Assembly (NCBI GenBank): GCA_964035015.1
Contig: OZ036015.1
Location: 7,705,571-7,769,570, forward strand
DNA: 64,000 nucleotides
Reading direction: 5' to 3'
Source: Corallium rubrum
Lineage: Eukaryota > Cnidaria > Anthozoa > Scleralcyonacea > Coralliidae
Program-made: the position numbers and the translations under genes
Part shown: piece by piece, positions 43,801 to 55,260 of the stretch
Layout of the letters: every line of letters begins with the position of its first letter
Numbering within the stretch: the stretch's first letter is position 1
The notes under the pieces: model-generated
The model's database searches: none
What the model was told of the DNA's origin: nothing
Seen by the model: the letters and a program-made list of their open reading frames with translations, nothing else

Positions 43801-46800
43801 AAATTACTAGGGCTAGCCTTACCAAAAAAGCTCATGTAAACACGAGATAAATTACTAGGGCTAGCCTTAAAAAAAAAGCTCATGTAAACACGAGATAAAT
43901 TACTAGGGCTAGCCTTACCAAAAAAGCTCATGTAAACACGAGATAAATTACTAGGGCTAGCCTTACCAAAAAAGCTCATGTAAACACGAGATAAATTACT
44001 AGGCTAGCCCTACCAAAAAAGCTCATGTAAACACGAGATAAATTACTATGGCTAGCCCTACCAAAAAAGCTCATGTAAACACGAGATAAATTACTAGGGC
44101 TAGCCCTACCAAAAAAGCTCATGTAAACACGAGATAAATTACTATGGCTAGCCCTACCAAAAAAGCTCATGTAAACACGAGATAAATTACTATGGCTAGC
44201 CCTACCAAAAAAGCTCATGTAAACACGAGATAAATTACTATGGCTCGCCTTACCAAAAAAGCTCATGTAAACACGAGATAAATTACTAGGGCTAGCCTTA
44301 CCAAAAAAGCTCATGTAAACACGAGATAAATTACTAGGGCTAGCCCTACCAAAAAAGCTCATGTAAACACGAGATAAATTACTATGGCTAGCCTTACCAA
44401 AAAAGCTCATGTAAACACGAGATAAATTACTAGGGCTAGCCCTACCAAAAAAAGCTCATGTAAACACGAGATAAATTACTAAGGCTAGCCTTACCAAAAA
44501 AGCTCATGTAAACACGAGATAAATTACTATGGCTAGCCTTACCAAAAAAGCTCATGTAAACACGAGATAAATTACTAGGGCTAGCCCTACCAAAAAAGCT
44601 CATGTAAACACGAGATAAATTACTAAGGCTAGCTCTACCAAAAAAGCTCATGTAAACACGAGATAAATTACTATGGCCAGCGCTACCGAAAAAGCTCATG
44701 TAAACACGAGATAAATTACTAGCGCTAACCTTACCAAAAAAGCTCATGTAAACACGAGATAAATTACTAGGGCTAGCCTTACCAAAAAAGCTCATGTAAA
44801 CACGAGAAAAATTACTAGGGCTAGCCCTTCCAAAAAAGCTCATGTAAACACGAGAAAAATTACTAGGGCTAGCCTTACCAAAAAAGCTCATGTAAACACG
44901 AGAAAAATTACTAGCGCTAACCTTAGCAAAAAAGCTCATGTAAACACGAGATAAATTACTAGGGCTAGCCCTACCAAAATAGCTCATGTAAACACGAGAT
45001 AAATTACTAGGGCTAGCCCTACCAAAAAAGCTCATGTAAACACGAGATACATTACTAGCGCTAGCCTTACCAAAAAAGCTCATGTAAACACGAGATAAAT
45101 TACTAGGTCAAGCCTTACCAAAAAGCTCATGTAAACACGAGATAAATTACTATGGCCAGCCTTACCAAAAAAGCTCATGTAAACACGAGATAAATTACTA
45201 GGGCTAGCCCTACCAAAAAAGCTTATGTAAACACGAGATAAATTACTAGGGCTAGCCTTACCAAAAAAGCTCATGTAAACACGAGATAAATTACTAGGGC
45301 TAGCCTTGCCAAAAAAAGCTCATGTAAACACGAGATAAATTACTAGGGCTAGCCCTACAAAAAAAGCTCATGTAAACACGAGATAAATTACTAGGGCTAG
45401 CCTTACCAAAAAAGCTCATGTAAACACGAGATAAATTACTAGGGCTAGCCTTACCAAAAAAGCTCATGTAAACACGAGATAAATTACTTGGGCTAGCCTT
45501 ACCAAAAAAGCTCATGTAAACACGAGATAAATTACTAGGGCTAGCCCTACCAAAAAAGCTCATGTAAACACGAGATAAATTACTAGGGCTAGCCCTACCA
45601 AAAAAGCTCATGTAAACACGAGATAAATTACTAGGGCTAGCCTTACCAAAAAAGCTCATGTAAACACGAGATAAATTACTAGGGCTAGCCTTACCAAAAA
45701 AGCTCATGTAAACACGAGATAAATTACTAGGGCTAGCCCTACCAAAAAAGCTCATGTAAACACGAGATAAATTACTAGGGCTAGCCCTACCAAAAAAGCT
45801 CATGTAAACACGAGATAAATTACTAGGGCTAGCCTTACCAAAAAAGCTCATGTAAACACGAGATAAATTACTAGGGCTAGCCCTACCAAAAAAGCTCATG
45901 TAAACACGAGAAAAATGACTAGGGCTAGCCTTACCAAAAAGCTCATGTAAACACGAGATAAATTACTAGGGCTAGCCTTACCAAAAAAGCTCATGTAAAC
46001 ACGAGATAAATTACTAGGGCTAGCCTTAAAAAAAAAGCTCATGTAAACACGAGATAAATTACTAGGGCTAGCCTTACCAAAAAAGCTCATGTAAACACGA
46101 GATAAATTACTTGGGCTAGCCTTACCAAAAAAGCTCATGTAAACACGAGATAAATTACTAGGGCTAGCCCTTACCAAAAAAGCTCATGTAAACACGAGAT
46201 ACATTACTAGGCTAGCCTTAACAAAAAAGCTCATGTAAACACGAGATAAATTACTAGGGCTAGCCCTACCAAAAAAGCTCATGTAAACACGAGATAAATT
46301 ACTAGGGCTAGCCTTACCAAAAAAGCTCATGTAAACACGAGATAAATTAATAGGCTAGCCTTACCAAAAAAGCTCATGTAAACACGAGATAAATTACTAG
46401 GGCTCGCCTTACCAAAAAAGCTCATGTAAACACGATATAAATTACTAGGGCTAACCTTGCCAAAAAGCTCATGCAAACACGAGATAAATTACTAGGGCTA
46501 GCCCTACCAAAAAAAGCTCATGTAAACACGAGATAAATTACTAAGGCTAGCCTTACCAAAAAAGCTCATGTAAACACGTGATAAATTACTATGGGCTAGC
46601 CTTACCAAAAAAGCTCATGTAAACACGAGATAAATTACTAGGGCTAGCCCTACCAAAAAAGCTCATGTAAACACGAGATAAATTACTAGGGCTAGCCTTA
46701 CCAAAAAAGCTCATGTAAACACGAGATAAATTACTAGGGCTAGCCTTACCAAAAAAGCTCATGTAAACACGAGATAAATTACTAGGGCTAGCCCTACCAA

Positions 46801-49800
46801 AAAAGCTCATGTAAACACGAGATAAATTACTAGGGCTAGCCTTACCAAAAAAGCTCATGTAAACACGAGATAAATTACTAGGGCTAGCCCTACCAAAAAA
46901 GCTCATGTAAACACGAGATAAATTACTAGCTCATGAACAGATAAATTACTAGGGCGCCCTACCAAAAAAGCTTATGTAAACACGAGATAAATTACTAGGG
47001 GCTACCAAAAAAGCTCATGTAAACACGAGATAAAACTAGGGCTAGCCCTACCAAAAAAGCTCATGTAAACACGAGATAAATTACTAGGGCTAGCCTACCA
47101 AAAAAGCTCAGTAAAACGAGATAAATTACCACTTACCAAAAAGCTCATGTAAACACGAGATAAATTACTAGGGCTAGCCCTACCAAAAAAGCTCATGTAA
47201 ACACGAGATAAATTACTAGGGCTAGCCCTACCAAAAAAGCTCATGTAAACACGAGATAAATTACTAGGGCTAGCCTTACCAAAAAAGCTCATGTAAACAC
47301 GAGATAAATTACTAGGGCTAAAGCCTAACCAAAAAGCTCATGTAAACACGAGATAAATTACTAGGGCTAGCCTTACCAAAAAAGCTCATGTAAACACGAG
47401 ATAAATTACTAGGGCTAGCCCTACCAAAAAAGCTCATGTAAACACACGAGATAAATTACTAGGGCTAGCTTACCAAAAAAGCTCATGTAAACACGAGATA
47501 AATTACTAGGGCTAGCCTTACCAAAAAAGCTCATGTAAACACGAGATAAATTACTAGGGCTAGCCCTACCAAAAAAAGCTCATGTAAACACGAGATAAAT
47601 TACTAGGCTAGCCTTACCAAAAAAGCTCATGTAAACACGAGATAAATTACTAGGGCTAGCCTTACCAAAAAAGCTCATGTAAACACGAGATAAAATTGGG
47701 CTAGCCTTACCAAAAAAGCTCATGTAAACACGAGATAAATTACTAGGGCTAGCCCTACCAAAAAAGCTCATGTAAACACGAGATAAATTACTAGGGCTAG
47801 CCCTACCAAAAAAGCTCATGTAAACACGAGAAAAATTACTAGGGCTAGCCTTACCAAAAAAGCTCATGTAAACACGAGATAAATTACTAGGGCTAGCCCT
47901 ACCAAAAAAGCTCATGTAAACAAGAGATAAATTACTAGGGCTAGCCTTACCAAAAAAGCTCATGTAAACACGAGATAAATTACTAGGGCTAGCCCTACCA
48001 AAAAAGCTCATGTAAACACGAGATAAGTTACTAGGGCTAGCCTTACCAAAAAAGCTCATGCAAACATGATAAATTACTAGGGCTAGCCCTACCAAAAAAG
48101 CTTATGTAAACACGAGATAAATTACTAGGGCCAGCACTACCAAAAAAGCTCATGTAAACACGAGATAAATTACTAGGGCTAGCCCTACCAAAAAAGTTCA
48201 TGTAAACACGAGAAAAATGACTAGGGCTAGCCTTACCAAAAAAGCTCATGTAAACACGAGATAAATTACTAGGGCTAACCTTACCAAAAAAGCTCACGTA
48301 AACACGAGATAAATTATTAGGGCTAGCCTTACCAAAAAAGCCCATGTAAACACGAGATAAATTACTAGGGCTAGCCTTACCAAAAAAGCTCATGTAAACA
48401 CGAGATATATTACTTGGGCTAGCCTTACCAAAAAAGCTCATGTAAACACGAGATAAATTACTAGGGCTAGCCCTACCAAAAAAGCTCATGTAAACACGAG
48501 ATACATTACTATGGCTAGCCAAAAAGCTCATGTAAACACGAGATAAATTACTAAGGCTAGCCCTACCAAAAAAGCTCATGTAAAACGAGATAAATTACTA
48601 GGGCTAGCCTTACCAAAAAAGCTCATGTAAACACGAGATAAATTAATATGGCTAGCCCTACCAAAAAAGCTCATGTAAACACGAGATAAATTACTAGGGC
48701 TAGCCTTACCAAAAAAGCTCATGTAAACACGAGATAAATTACTAGGGCTAGCCTTACCAAAAAAGCTCATGTAAACACGAGATAAATTACTAGGGCTAGC
48801 CTTACCAAAAAAGCTCATGTAAACACGAGATAAATTACTAGGGCTAGCCTTACCAAAAAAGCTCATGTAAACACGAGATAAATTACTAGGGCTAGCCTTA
48901 CCAAAAAAGCTCATGTAAACACGAGATAAATTACTAGGGCTATAGCTCTACCAAAAAAGCTCATGTAAACACGAGATAAATTACTAGGGCTAGCTTCCAA
49001 AAAAGCTCATGTAAACACGAGATAAATTACTATGGCTAGCCCTACCAAAAAAGCTCATGTAAGCACGAGATAAATTACTAGGGCTAGCCTTACCAAAAAA
49101 AGCTCATGTAAACACGAGATAAATTACTAGGGCTAGCCCTACCAAAAAAGCTCATGTAAACACGAGATAAATTACTAGGGCTAGCCTTACCAAAAAAGCT
49201 CATGTAAACACGAGATAAATTACTAGGGCTAGCCCTACCAAAAAAGCTCATGTAAACACGAGATAAATTACTAGGGCTAGCCTTACCAAAAAAAGCTCAT
49301 GTAAACACGAGATAAATTACTATTAGGGCTAGCCTTACCAAAAAAGCTCATGTAAACACGAGATAAATTACTAGGGCTAGCCTTACCAAAAAAGCTCATG
49401 TAAACACGAGATAAATTACTAGGGCCAGCCCTACCAAAAAAGCTCATGTAAACACGAGATAGGGCTAACCTTACCAAAAAAGCTCACGTAAACACGAGAT
49501 AAATTATTAGGCTCACCAAAAAAGCTCATGTAAACACGAGATAAAAAGCCCATGTAAACACGAGATAAATTACTAGGGCTAGCCCTACCAAAAAAAGCTC
49601 ATGTAAACACGAGATAAATTACTAGGGCTAGCCTTCCAAAAAGCTCAAAAAAGCTACATGTAAACACGAGATAAATTACTAGGGCTAGCCCTACCAAAAA
49701 AGCTCATGTAAACACGAGATAAATTACTAGGGCTAACCTTACCAAAAAGCTCATGTAAACACGAGATAAATTACTAGGGCTAGCCCTTACCAAAAAAGCT

Positions 49801-51038
49801 CATGTAAACACGAGATAAATTACTAGGGCTAAAAAAAGCTCATGTAAACACGAGATAAATTACTAGGGCTAGCCTTAAAAAAGCTCATGTAAACACGAGA
49901 TAAATACTAGGGCTAGCCTTACCTAAAAAAGCTCATGTAAACACGAGATAAATTACTAGGGCTAGCCCTACCAAAAAGCCTCATGTAAACACGAGATAAA
50001 TTACTAGGGCTAACCTGCCAAAAAAGCTCATGCAAACATGATAAATTACTAGGGCTAAAAAAGCTCATGTAAACACGAGATAAATTACTAGGGCTATAGC
50101 TCTACCAAAAAAGCTTATGTAAACACGAGATAAATTACTAGGGCTAGCCTTAACAAAAAAAGCTCATGTAAACACGAGATAAAATTACTAGGGCTAAGCC
50201 CTACCAAAAAAGCTCATGTAAACACGAGATAAATTACTATGGCTAGCCCTACCAAAAAAGTTCATGTAAGCACGAGATAAATTACCAAAAAAGCTCATGT
50301 AAACACGAGATAAATTACTAGGGCTAGCCCTACCAAAAAAGCTCATGTAAACACGAGATAAATTACTAGGGCTAGCCTTACCAAAAAAGCTCATGTAAAC
50401 ACGAGATAAATTAATATGGCTAGCCCTACCAAAAAAAGCTCATGTAAACACGAGATAAATTACTATGGCTCGCCTTACCAAAAAAGCTCATGTAAACACG
50501 ATATAAATTACTAGGGCTAACCTTGCCAAAAAAGCTCATGCAAACACGAGATAAATTACTAGGGCTAGCCTTACCAAAAAAGCTCATGTAAACACGAGAT
50601 AAATTACTAGGGCTAGCCCTACCAAAAAAAGCTCATGTAAACACGAGATAAATTACTAAGGCTAGCCTTACCAAAAAAGCTCATGTAAACACGTGATAAA
50701 TTACTATGGCTAGCCTTACCAAAACAGCTCATGTAAACACGAGATAAATTACTAAGGCTAGCCCTACCAAAAAAAGCTCATGTAAACACGAGATAAATTA
50801 CTATGGCTCGCCTTACCAAAAAAGCTCATGTAAACACGAAATAAATTACTAGGGCTAGCCTTACCAAAAAAGCTCATGTAAACACGAGATAAATTACTAG
50901 GGCTAGCCCTACCAAAAAAAGCTCATGTAAACACGAGATAAATTACTAAGGGCTAGCTCTACCAAAAAAGCTCATGTAAACACGAGATAAATTACTAGGG
51001 CTAGCGCTACCAAAAAAGCTCATGTAAACACGAGATAA
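31866..51038. repeat. 48-bp satellite array, about 400 monomers
   Basis: The monomer is AGCTCATGTAAACACGAGAT + AAATTACTAGGGCTAGCC + TTACCAAAAA (48 bp). It contains the palindrome GGGCTAGCCC/GGCTAGCC (an NheI site) in most copies. The main variation is CCTTACC versus CCCTACC, plus CTATGGC, CTAAGGC and GCTATAGCTC types. The unit is divisible by three, so the minus strand reads as a repeated 16-mer of the form MSFFGKASPSNLSRVY for up to 400 codons. I regard this as non-coding. Copies become irregular (deletions, partial monomers) from about 46,900 to 50,300. The array is cut by the assembly gap. Confidence 0.97.
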
Positions 51039-51238
51039 NNNNNNNNNNNNNNNNNNNNNNNNNNNNNNNNNNNNNNNNNNNNNNNNNNNNNNNNNNNNNN
51101 NNNNNNNNNNNNNNNNNNNNNNNNNNNNNNNNNNNNNNNNNNNNNNNNNNNNNNNNNNNNNNNNNNNNNNNNNNNNNNNNNNNNNNNNNNNNNNNNNNNN
51201 NNNNNNNNNNNNNNNNNNNNNNNNNNNNNNNNNNNNNN
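51039..51238. other. Assembly gap (200 N)
   Basis: Exactly 200 N separate the 48-bp satellite from a different minisatellite. The round size suggests a placeholder of unknown true length. Confidence 0.98.
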
Positions 51239-51712
51239 CCGTCTAAGGCTTGCTAAGGCCGTCTAAGGCCTGCTAAGGCCTGCTAAGGCTGTCTTCTGGC
51301 CTACTAAGGCTTGCTAAGGCCGTGTAAGGCCGTGTAAGGCCTGCTAAGGCCGTCTAAGGCCGTCTAAGGCCTGCTAAGGCTTGCTAAGGCCGTCTAAGGC
51401 CTGTAAAGCCTGCTAAGGCCGTCTAAGGCTTGCTAAGGTCATCTAAGGCCTGCTAAGGCCGTCTAAGGCCTGCTAAGGTCGTCTAAGGCCGTCTAAGGCC
51501 TGCTAAGGCTTGCTAAGGCCGTCTAAGGCCGTGGCCTGCAAAGCCTGCTAAGGCCGTCTAAGGCTTGCTAAGGCCGTCTAAGGCCGTTTAAGGCCGTCCA
51601 AGGCCTGCTAAGGCCGTTTAAGGCCGTCCAAGGCCTGCTAAGGCCGTCTAAATCGGCTAAAGCCGTCTAAGGACTGCTAAGGATCGCTAAGACTGGTTAG
51701 GGAATCATAGGG
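51239..51712. repeat. 10-bp GC-rich minisatellite (CTAAGGCCGT)
   Basis: Tandem CTAAGGCCGT and CTAAGGCCTG variants, decaying toward 51,700. It starts directly at the gap edge, so its left extent is unknown. Confidence 0.92.
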
Positions 51713-51765
51713 AACGCTCCCAATAAACCACGCCCTATTTCGGTTGTTCATATATCGAGAAAGTG

Positions 51766-51888
51766 CCGCCTTCTGGCTGGAATTGAACCCACGACCTTGC
51801 GATTCTAGTGCAATGCTCTGAACACTGAGCCACGGAAGCCGTTGCCGAGAGCTTGATCGCGAGTTCTGTATATATTAAGCAGTGGCGT
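51766..51888 (-). mobile_element. SINE copy with tRNA-like head
   Basis: Same family as 11,216-11,968: TGGAATTGAACCCACGACC, GCGATTCTAGTGCAATGCTC, TTGCCGAGAGCTTGATCGCG and TTCTGTATATATT in the minus-strand orientation. Only the head region is retained. Confidence 0.75.
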
Positions 51889-51889
51889 A

Positions 51890-52170
51890 GCCATGGTTTT
51901 GAGTTTGGGGGTGGCGAACCTCTATTTCCTAGGGGAGTCCGGGGGCATGCCTCCCCGGAAAATTTTTGATTTCTAGGGTCTCTGAAACGATATTTCCGGC
52001 ATTTTGAAGCAAGTATTTAAGCGTAACCCAAAAGGCATAAATTACATAATTTTGTTGAAATTAAACCAGAACATAGAATGATACACGTGAGAATATCTTT
52101 AGATTTATTTATAAACAAGTCGTAAATGTAAAAACAAGTTGGAGGCATTTTGGATAGACCTTTAATAGTA
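51890..52170. repeat. Dispersed repeat with GTCCGGGGGCATGCCTCCCC
   Basis: AGTGGCGTAGCCATGG opens the segment. It shares GGGAGTCCGGGG, TCTCTGAAAC, ATTTCC(G/C)GCATTTTGA and GAACATAGA with a second copy at 63,095-63,230. No protein is encoded; probably a transposon-derived repeat. Confidence 0.7.
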
Positions 52171-52198
52171 TACTGTAATGATAGCATATACATGCCTG

Positions 52199-52199
<1 letters not shown>

Positions 52200-52254
<55 letters not shown>

Positions 52255-52309
52255 TACTAGTCTACTCACTTGGCCTTAAAACAATCTCTCCCCCCCCCCC
52301 CCCCCCCCT
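52200..52309. repeat. (TA)n followed by poly-C
   Basis: (TA)n at 52,200-52,252 and a run of about 20 C ending near 52,309. Confidence 0.9.
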
Positions 52310-52511
52310 ACAAGTTTCTCAACGGATTTAAACTTTTCAGTAATATTGGGCATTTCACTCGATTACATACCTTTGGCGTCAAACGCAATGGAGATATCAC
52401 TATGACAATACGGTAATTTAACTCCATATTGCCATAGTGATGCCGACTTAATTGGAAAAGTAGGACACTGTGGCCCAGAGTTAGACTGCAACGTCTGCCA
52501 CTTGATTTTAG

Positions 52512-52895
52512 TTTTGTCACTCTTGGGGCCAAGTTGTTCGCGTTTGTGATAGTAAAAGACGATATTTCGGTAGTGCTAAAGTTGTAATTTACTATCTAAT
52601 AGAAATCACGTCCAATGGCGAGCACAACTATGATAACAACGATGTCGAACGCAAATGTTGTGCCTTCGATTTACCGCGGCGCGCAACCGAAATCTGCTCA
52701 AATAGCCGATTTCCGGTCACAAGGAAACAATTCTCATCATCAAGCAAAACATATAATTGTTCTTCTAAATGTACTGCCTTCAATGATGGAAACGGAAACT
52801 TCCAACGCACAAAAAAACCCGAAAACGTTGCTCTGTACCCGATCTGTCCTACTTTCTACATTAATTTCCATGGTGATATCTCCCGTTGCGCTTGA
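52512..52895 (+). CDS. Possible orphan exon or gene fragment, Cys-rich
   Basis: A 127-codon open frame follows TTGATTTTAG, which could be a splice acceptor, and runs to TGA at 52,893-52,895. It has no ATG, so it would be an internal or terminal exon. It contains about ten cysteines (for example [17 protein letters not shown] and [12 protein letters not shown]), suggesting an extracellular disulphide-rich segment. I do not recognise the family. Other frames are also open here (the plus frame from 52,615 and a minus frame), so chance openness is possible. It could equally be a transposon-captured fragment. Confidence 0.25.
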   Translation, partial: FCHSWGQVVRVCDSKRRYFGSAKVVIYYLIEITSNGEHNYDNNDVERKCCAFDLPRRATEICSNSRFPVTRKQFSSSSKTYNCSSKCTAFNDGNGNFQRTKKPENVALYPICPTFYINFHGDISRCA

Positions 52896-52964
52896 CGGCA
52901 AAGATATGGATTTCAGCCATAGCTGTTACTATACACCAAATCCTAGATTCATAGTCCCTCCCCC

Positions 52965-53263
52965 TCTCCCCCTCTCCCCCCTCTCGCTGTCGCGCTGTCG
53001 CGCTGTCTCGCTGTCTCGCTGTCTCGCTGTCGCGCTGTCGCGCTGTCGCGCTGTCGCGCTGTCGCGCTGTCGCGCTGTCGCGCTGTCTCGCTGTCTCGCT
53101 GTCTCGCTGTCTCGCTGTCTCGCTGTCTCGCTGTCTCGCTGTCTCGCTGTCTCGCTGTCTGTCTCGCTGTCTCGCTGTCTCGCTGTCTCGCTGTCTCGCT
53201 GTCTCGCTGTCTCGCTGTCTCGCTGTCTCGCTGTCTCGCTGTCTCGCTGTCTCGCTGTCTCGC

Positions 53264-53316
<53 letters not shown>

Positions 53317-53447
53317 GCCTGTCTGCCTGTCTGCCTGTCTGCCTGTCTGCCTGTCTGCCTGTCTGCCTGTCTGCCTGTCTGCCTGTCTGCCTGTCTGCCT
53401 GTCTGCCTGTCTGCCTGTCTGCCTGTCTGCCTGTCTGCCTGTCTGCC

Positions 53448-53487
<40 letters not shown>

Positions 53488-54337
53488 CGTCCGTCCGTCC
53501 GTCCGTCCGTCCGTCCGTCCGTCCGTCCGTCCGTCCGTCCGTCCGTCTCCGTGTCTCCGTCTCTCCGTCTCTCCGTCTCTCCGTCTCTCCGTCTCTCCGT
53601 CTCTCCGTCTCTCCGTCTCTCCGTCTCTCCGTCTCTCCGTCTCTCCGTCTCTCCGTCTCTCCGTCTCTCCGTCTCTCCGTCTCTCCGTCTCTCCGTCTCT
53701 CCGTCTCTCCGTCTCTCCGTCTCTCCGTCTCTCCGTCTCTCCGTCTCTCCGTCTCTCCGTCTCTCCGTCTCTCCGTCTCTCCGTCTCTCCGTCTCTCCGT
53801 CTCTCCGTCTCTCCGTCTCTCCGTCTCTCCGTCTCTCCGTCTCTCCGTCTCTCCGTCTCTCCGTCTCTCCGTCTCTCCGTCTCTCCGTCTCTCCGTCTCT
53901 CCGTCTCTCCGTCTCTCCGTCTCTCCGTCTCTCCGTCTCTCCGTCTCTCCGTCTCTCCGTCTCTCCGTCTCTCCGTCTCTCCGTCTCTCCGTCTCTCCGT
54001 CTCTCCGTCTCTCCGTCTCTCCGTCTCTCCGTCTCTCCGTCTCTCCGTCTCTCCGTCTCTCCGTCTCTCCGTCTCTCCGTCTCTCCGTCTCTCCGTCTCT
54101 CCGTCTCTCCGTCTCTCCGTCTCTCCGCCTCTCTCCGCCTCTCGGCCTCTCGGCCTCTCGGCCTCTCGGCCTCTCGGCCTCTCTGCCTCTCTGCCTCTCT
54201 GCCTCTCTGCCTCTCTGCCTCTCTGCCTCTCTGCCTCTCTGCCTCTCTGCCTCTCTGCCTCTCTGCCTCTCTGCCTCTCTGCCTCTCTGCCTCTCTGCCT
54301 CTCTGCCTCTCTGCCTCTCTGCCTCTCTGCCTCTCTG

Positions 54338-54435
<98 letters not shown>

Positions 54436-54453
54436 TCTCCCTCTCTCCCTCTC
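52965..54453 (+). repeat. Pyrimidine-rich cascade of related simple repeats
   Basis: Successive blocks on the plus strand are CTGTCGCG (about 52,990-53,090), CTGTCTCG (to 53,265), CTGT (to 53,312), CTGCCTGT (to 53,450), CTGT (to 53,480), CCGT (to 53,545), CTCCGTCT (to 54,126), CTCGGCCT (to 54,180), CTCTGCCT (to 54,340), CT (to 54,430), then CCCTCT. Each block differs from its neighbour by one or two substitutions. Apparent 635- and 549-codon proteins across it are artefacts. Confidence 0.97.
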
Positions 54454-55260
54454 TGTATGTGTATGTGGGTTGTGCTTTTCTCTCGTAAGGTCTATCATAA
54501 AGTCTATCATAAGGTCTTCTGAGATTCGGATAGAAAGCTAAGGTTGCAAATTCATCATAAGTGCTTTTATTCTTTGTGTATACGAGAATGAGATCTACTT
54601 CAAAATATTAGATATTATAAGTTGTACGTATACATGTAGCGCATGTGCTACGTTAGCAAGCTTGGTGTAGTGTAACAGATGTTTGTCGTTCATCAAGCTC
54701 AATTACTCAGAAAATATTTCTGAGACCCCAGACATGGTTCAGACCTTCAACTTCCAATGACCAGTTAGACGCTCTAACGATTGAGTCACTGAGGCTCAGA
54801 TGGAGAGCTATAGGTTGTAAATTTATAGTCATATGTACTTCCTAAGTGGTAGCATTTTCATTTGAGATGTATAGTTTAAATGATGTGTTACACGTATACA
54901 TGTAGAAAAGCAGTAGTTTTGACAAAACGCCAAATGCCGCGTACTCAGCACGTTTTTTTTTTAATTTTATCATTGCATATAGGTGTTTGCTTGACCATAT
55001 TATAGAAATACAATCAGTGTGTGCAGTTTCAGTGATCCACAGATTATCTTAAATTTCTTTAGTCAACGGTAAGTAATTTACGTTCTGTATCTAAAGTGAA
55101 ATAATCTTGATTCCAAAGCGTTACTAATATAAAATATTGACATACCAATGCATGTCTCTCGTAAGCGCCAGCTCGATATTTACCCTCTCGGGTCAGCGTC
55201 TTACTGACTGAGTATAGTAACAGAGTAACGGGATTTCTGAACGCAACGTACTGTTAAACT
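54454..55260. repeat. Segmental duplication, copy A
   Basis: Matches 56,727-57,385 closely: GTGCTTTTCTCTCGTAAGGTC, GCTAAGGTTGCAAATTCATC, TTGTCGTTCATCAAGCT and ATGCCGCGTACTCAGCACG. Copy A has about 110 bp extra (about 54,755-54,865), including a tRNA-like fragment. Both copies directly follow a pyrimidine-rich tract. Confidence 0.88.
54745..54805 (-). tRNA. tRNA-like fragment
   Basis: The minus strand reads GAGCCTCAGTGACTCAATCG, then TTAGAGCGTC and GGTCTGAACC, resembling A- and B-box halves of a tRNA. It cannot form a full cloverleaf by eye and is likely a pseudogene or SINE remnant. It lies in the indel that distinguishes duplication copies A and B. Confidence 0.3.

Noticed and set aside
31866..51038. 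Many minus-strand frames of 64-400 codons, and a superficial likeness to a CRISPR array
   Set aside because: All are the same 16-residue cycle of a 48-bp satellite; there are no unique spacers, starts differ only by chance, and no flanking gene structure is seen.
52615..54522. 635-codon plus-strand and 549-codon minus-strand frames
   Set aside because: Most of each is the pyrimidine repeat cascade, with Ser-Leu-Arg or Arg-Asp-Gly-Glu cycling. Only the first roughly 110 codons are non-repetitive and they carry no motif.
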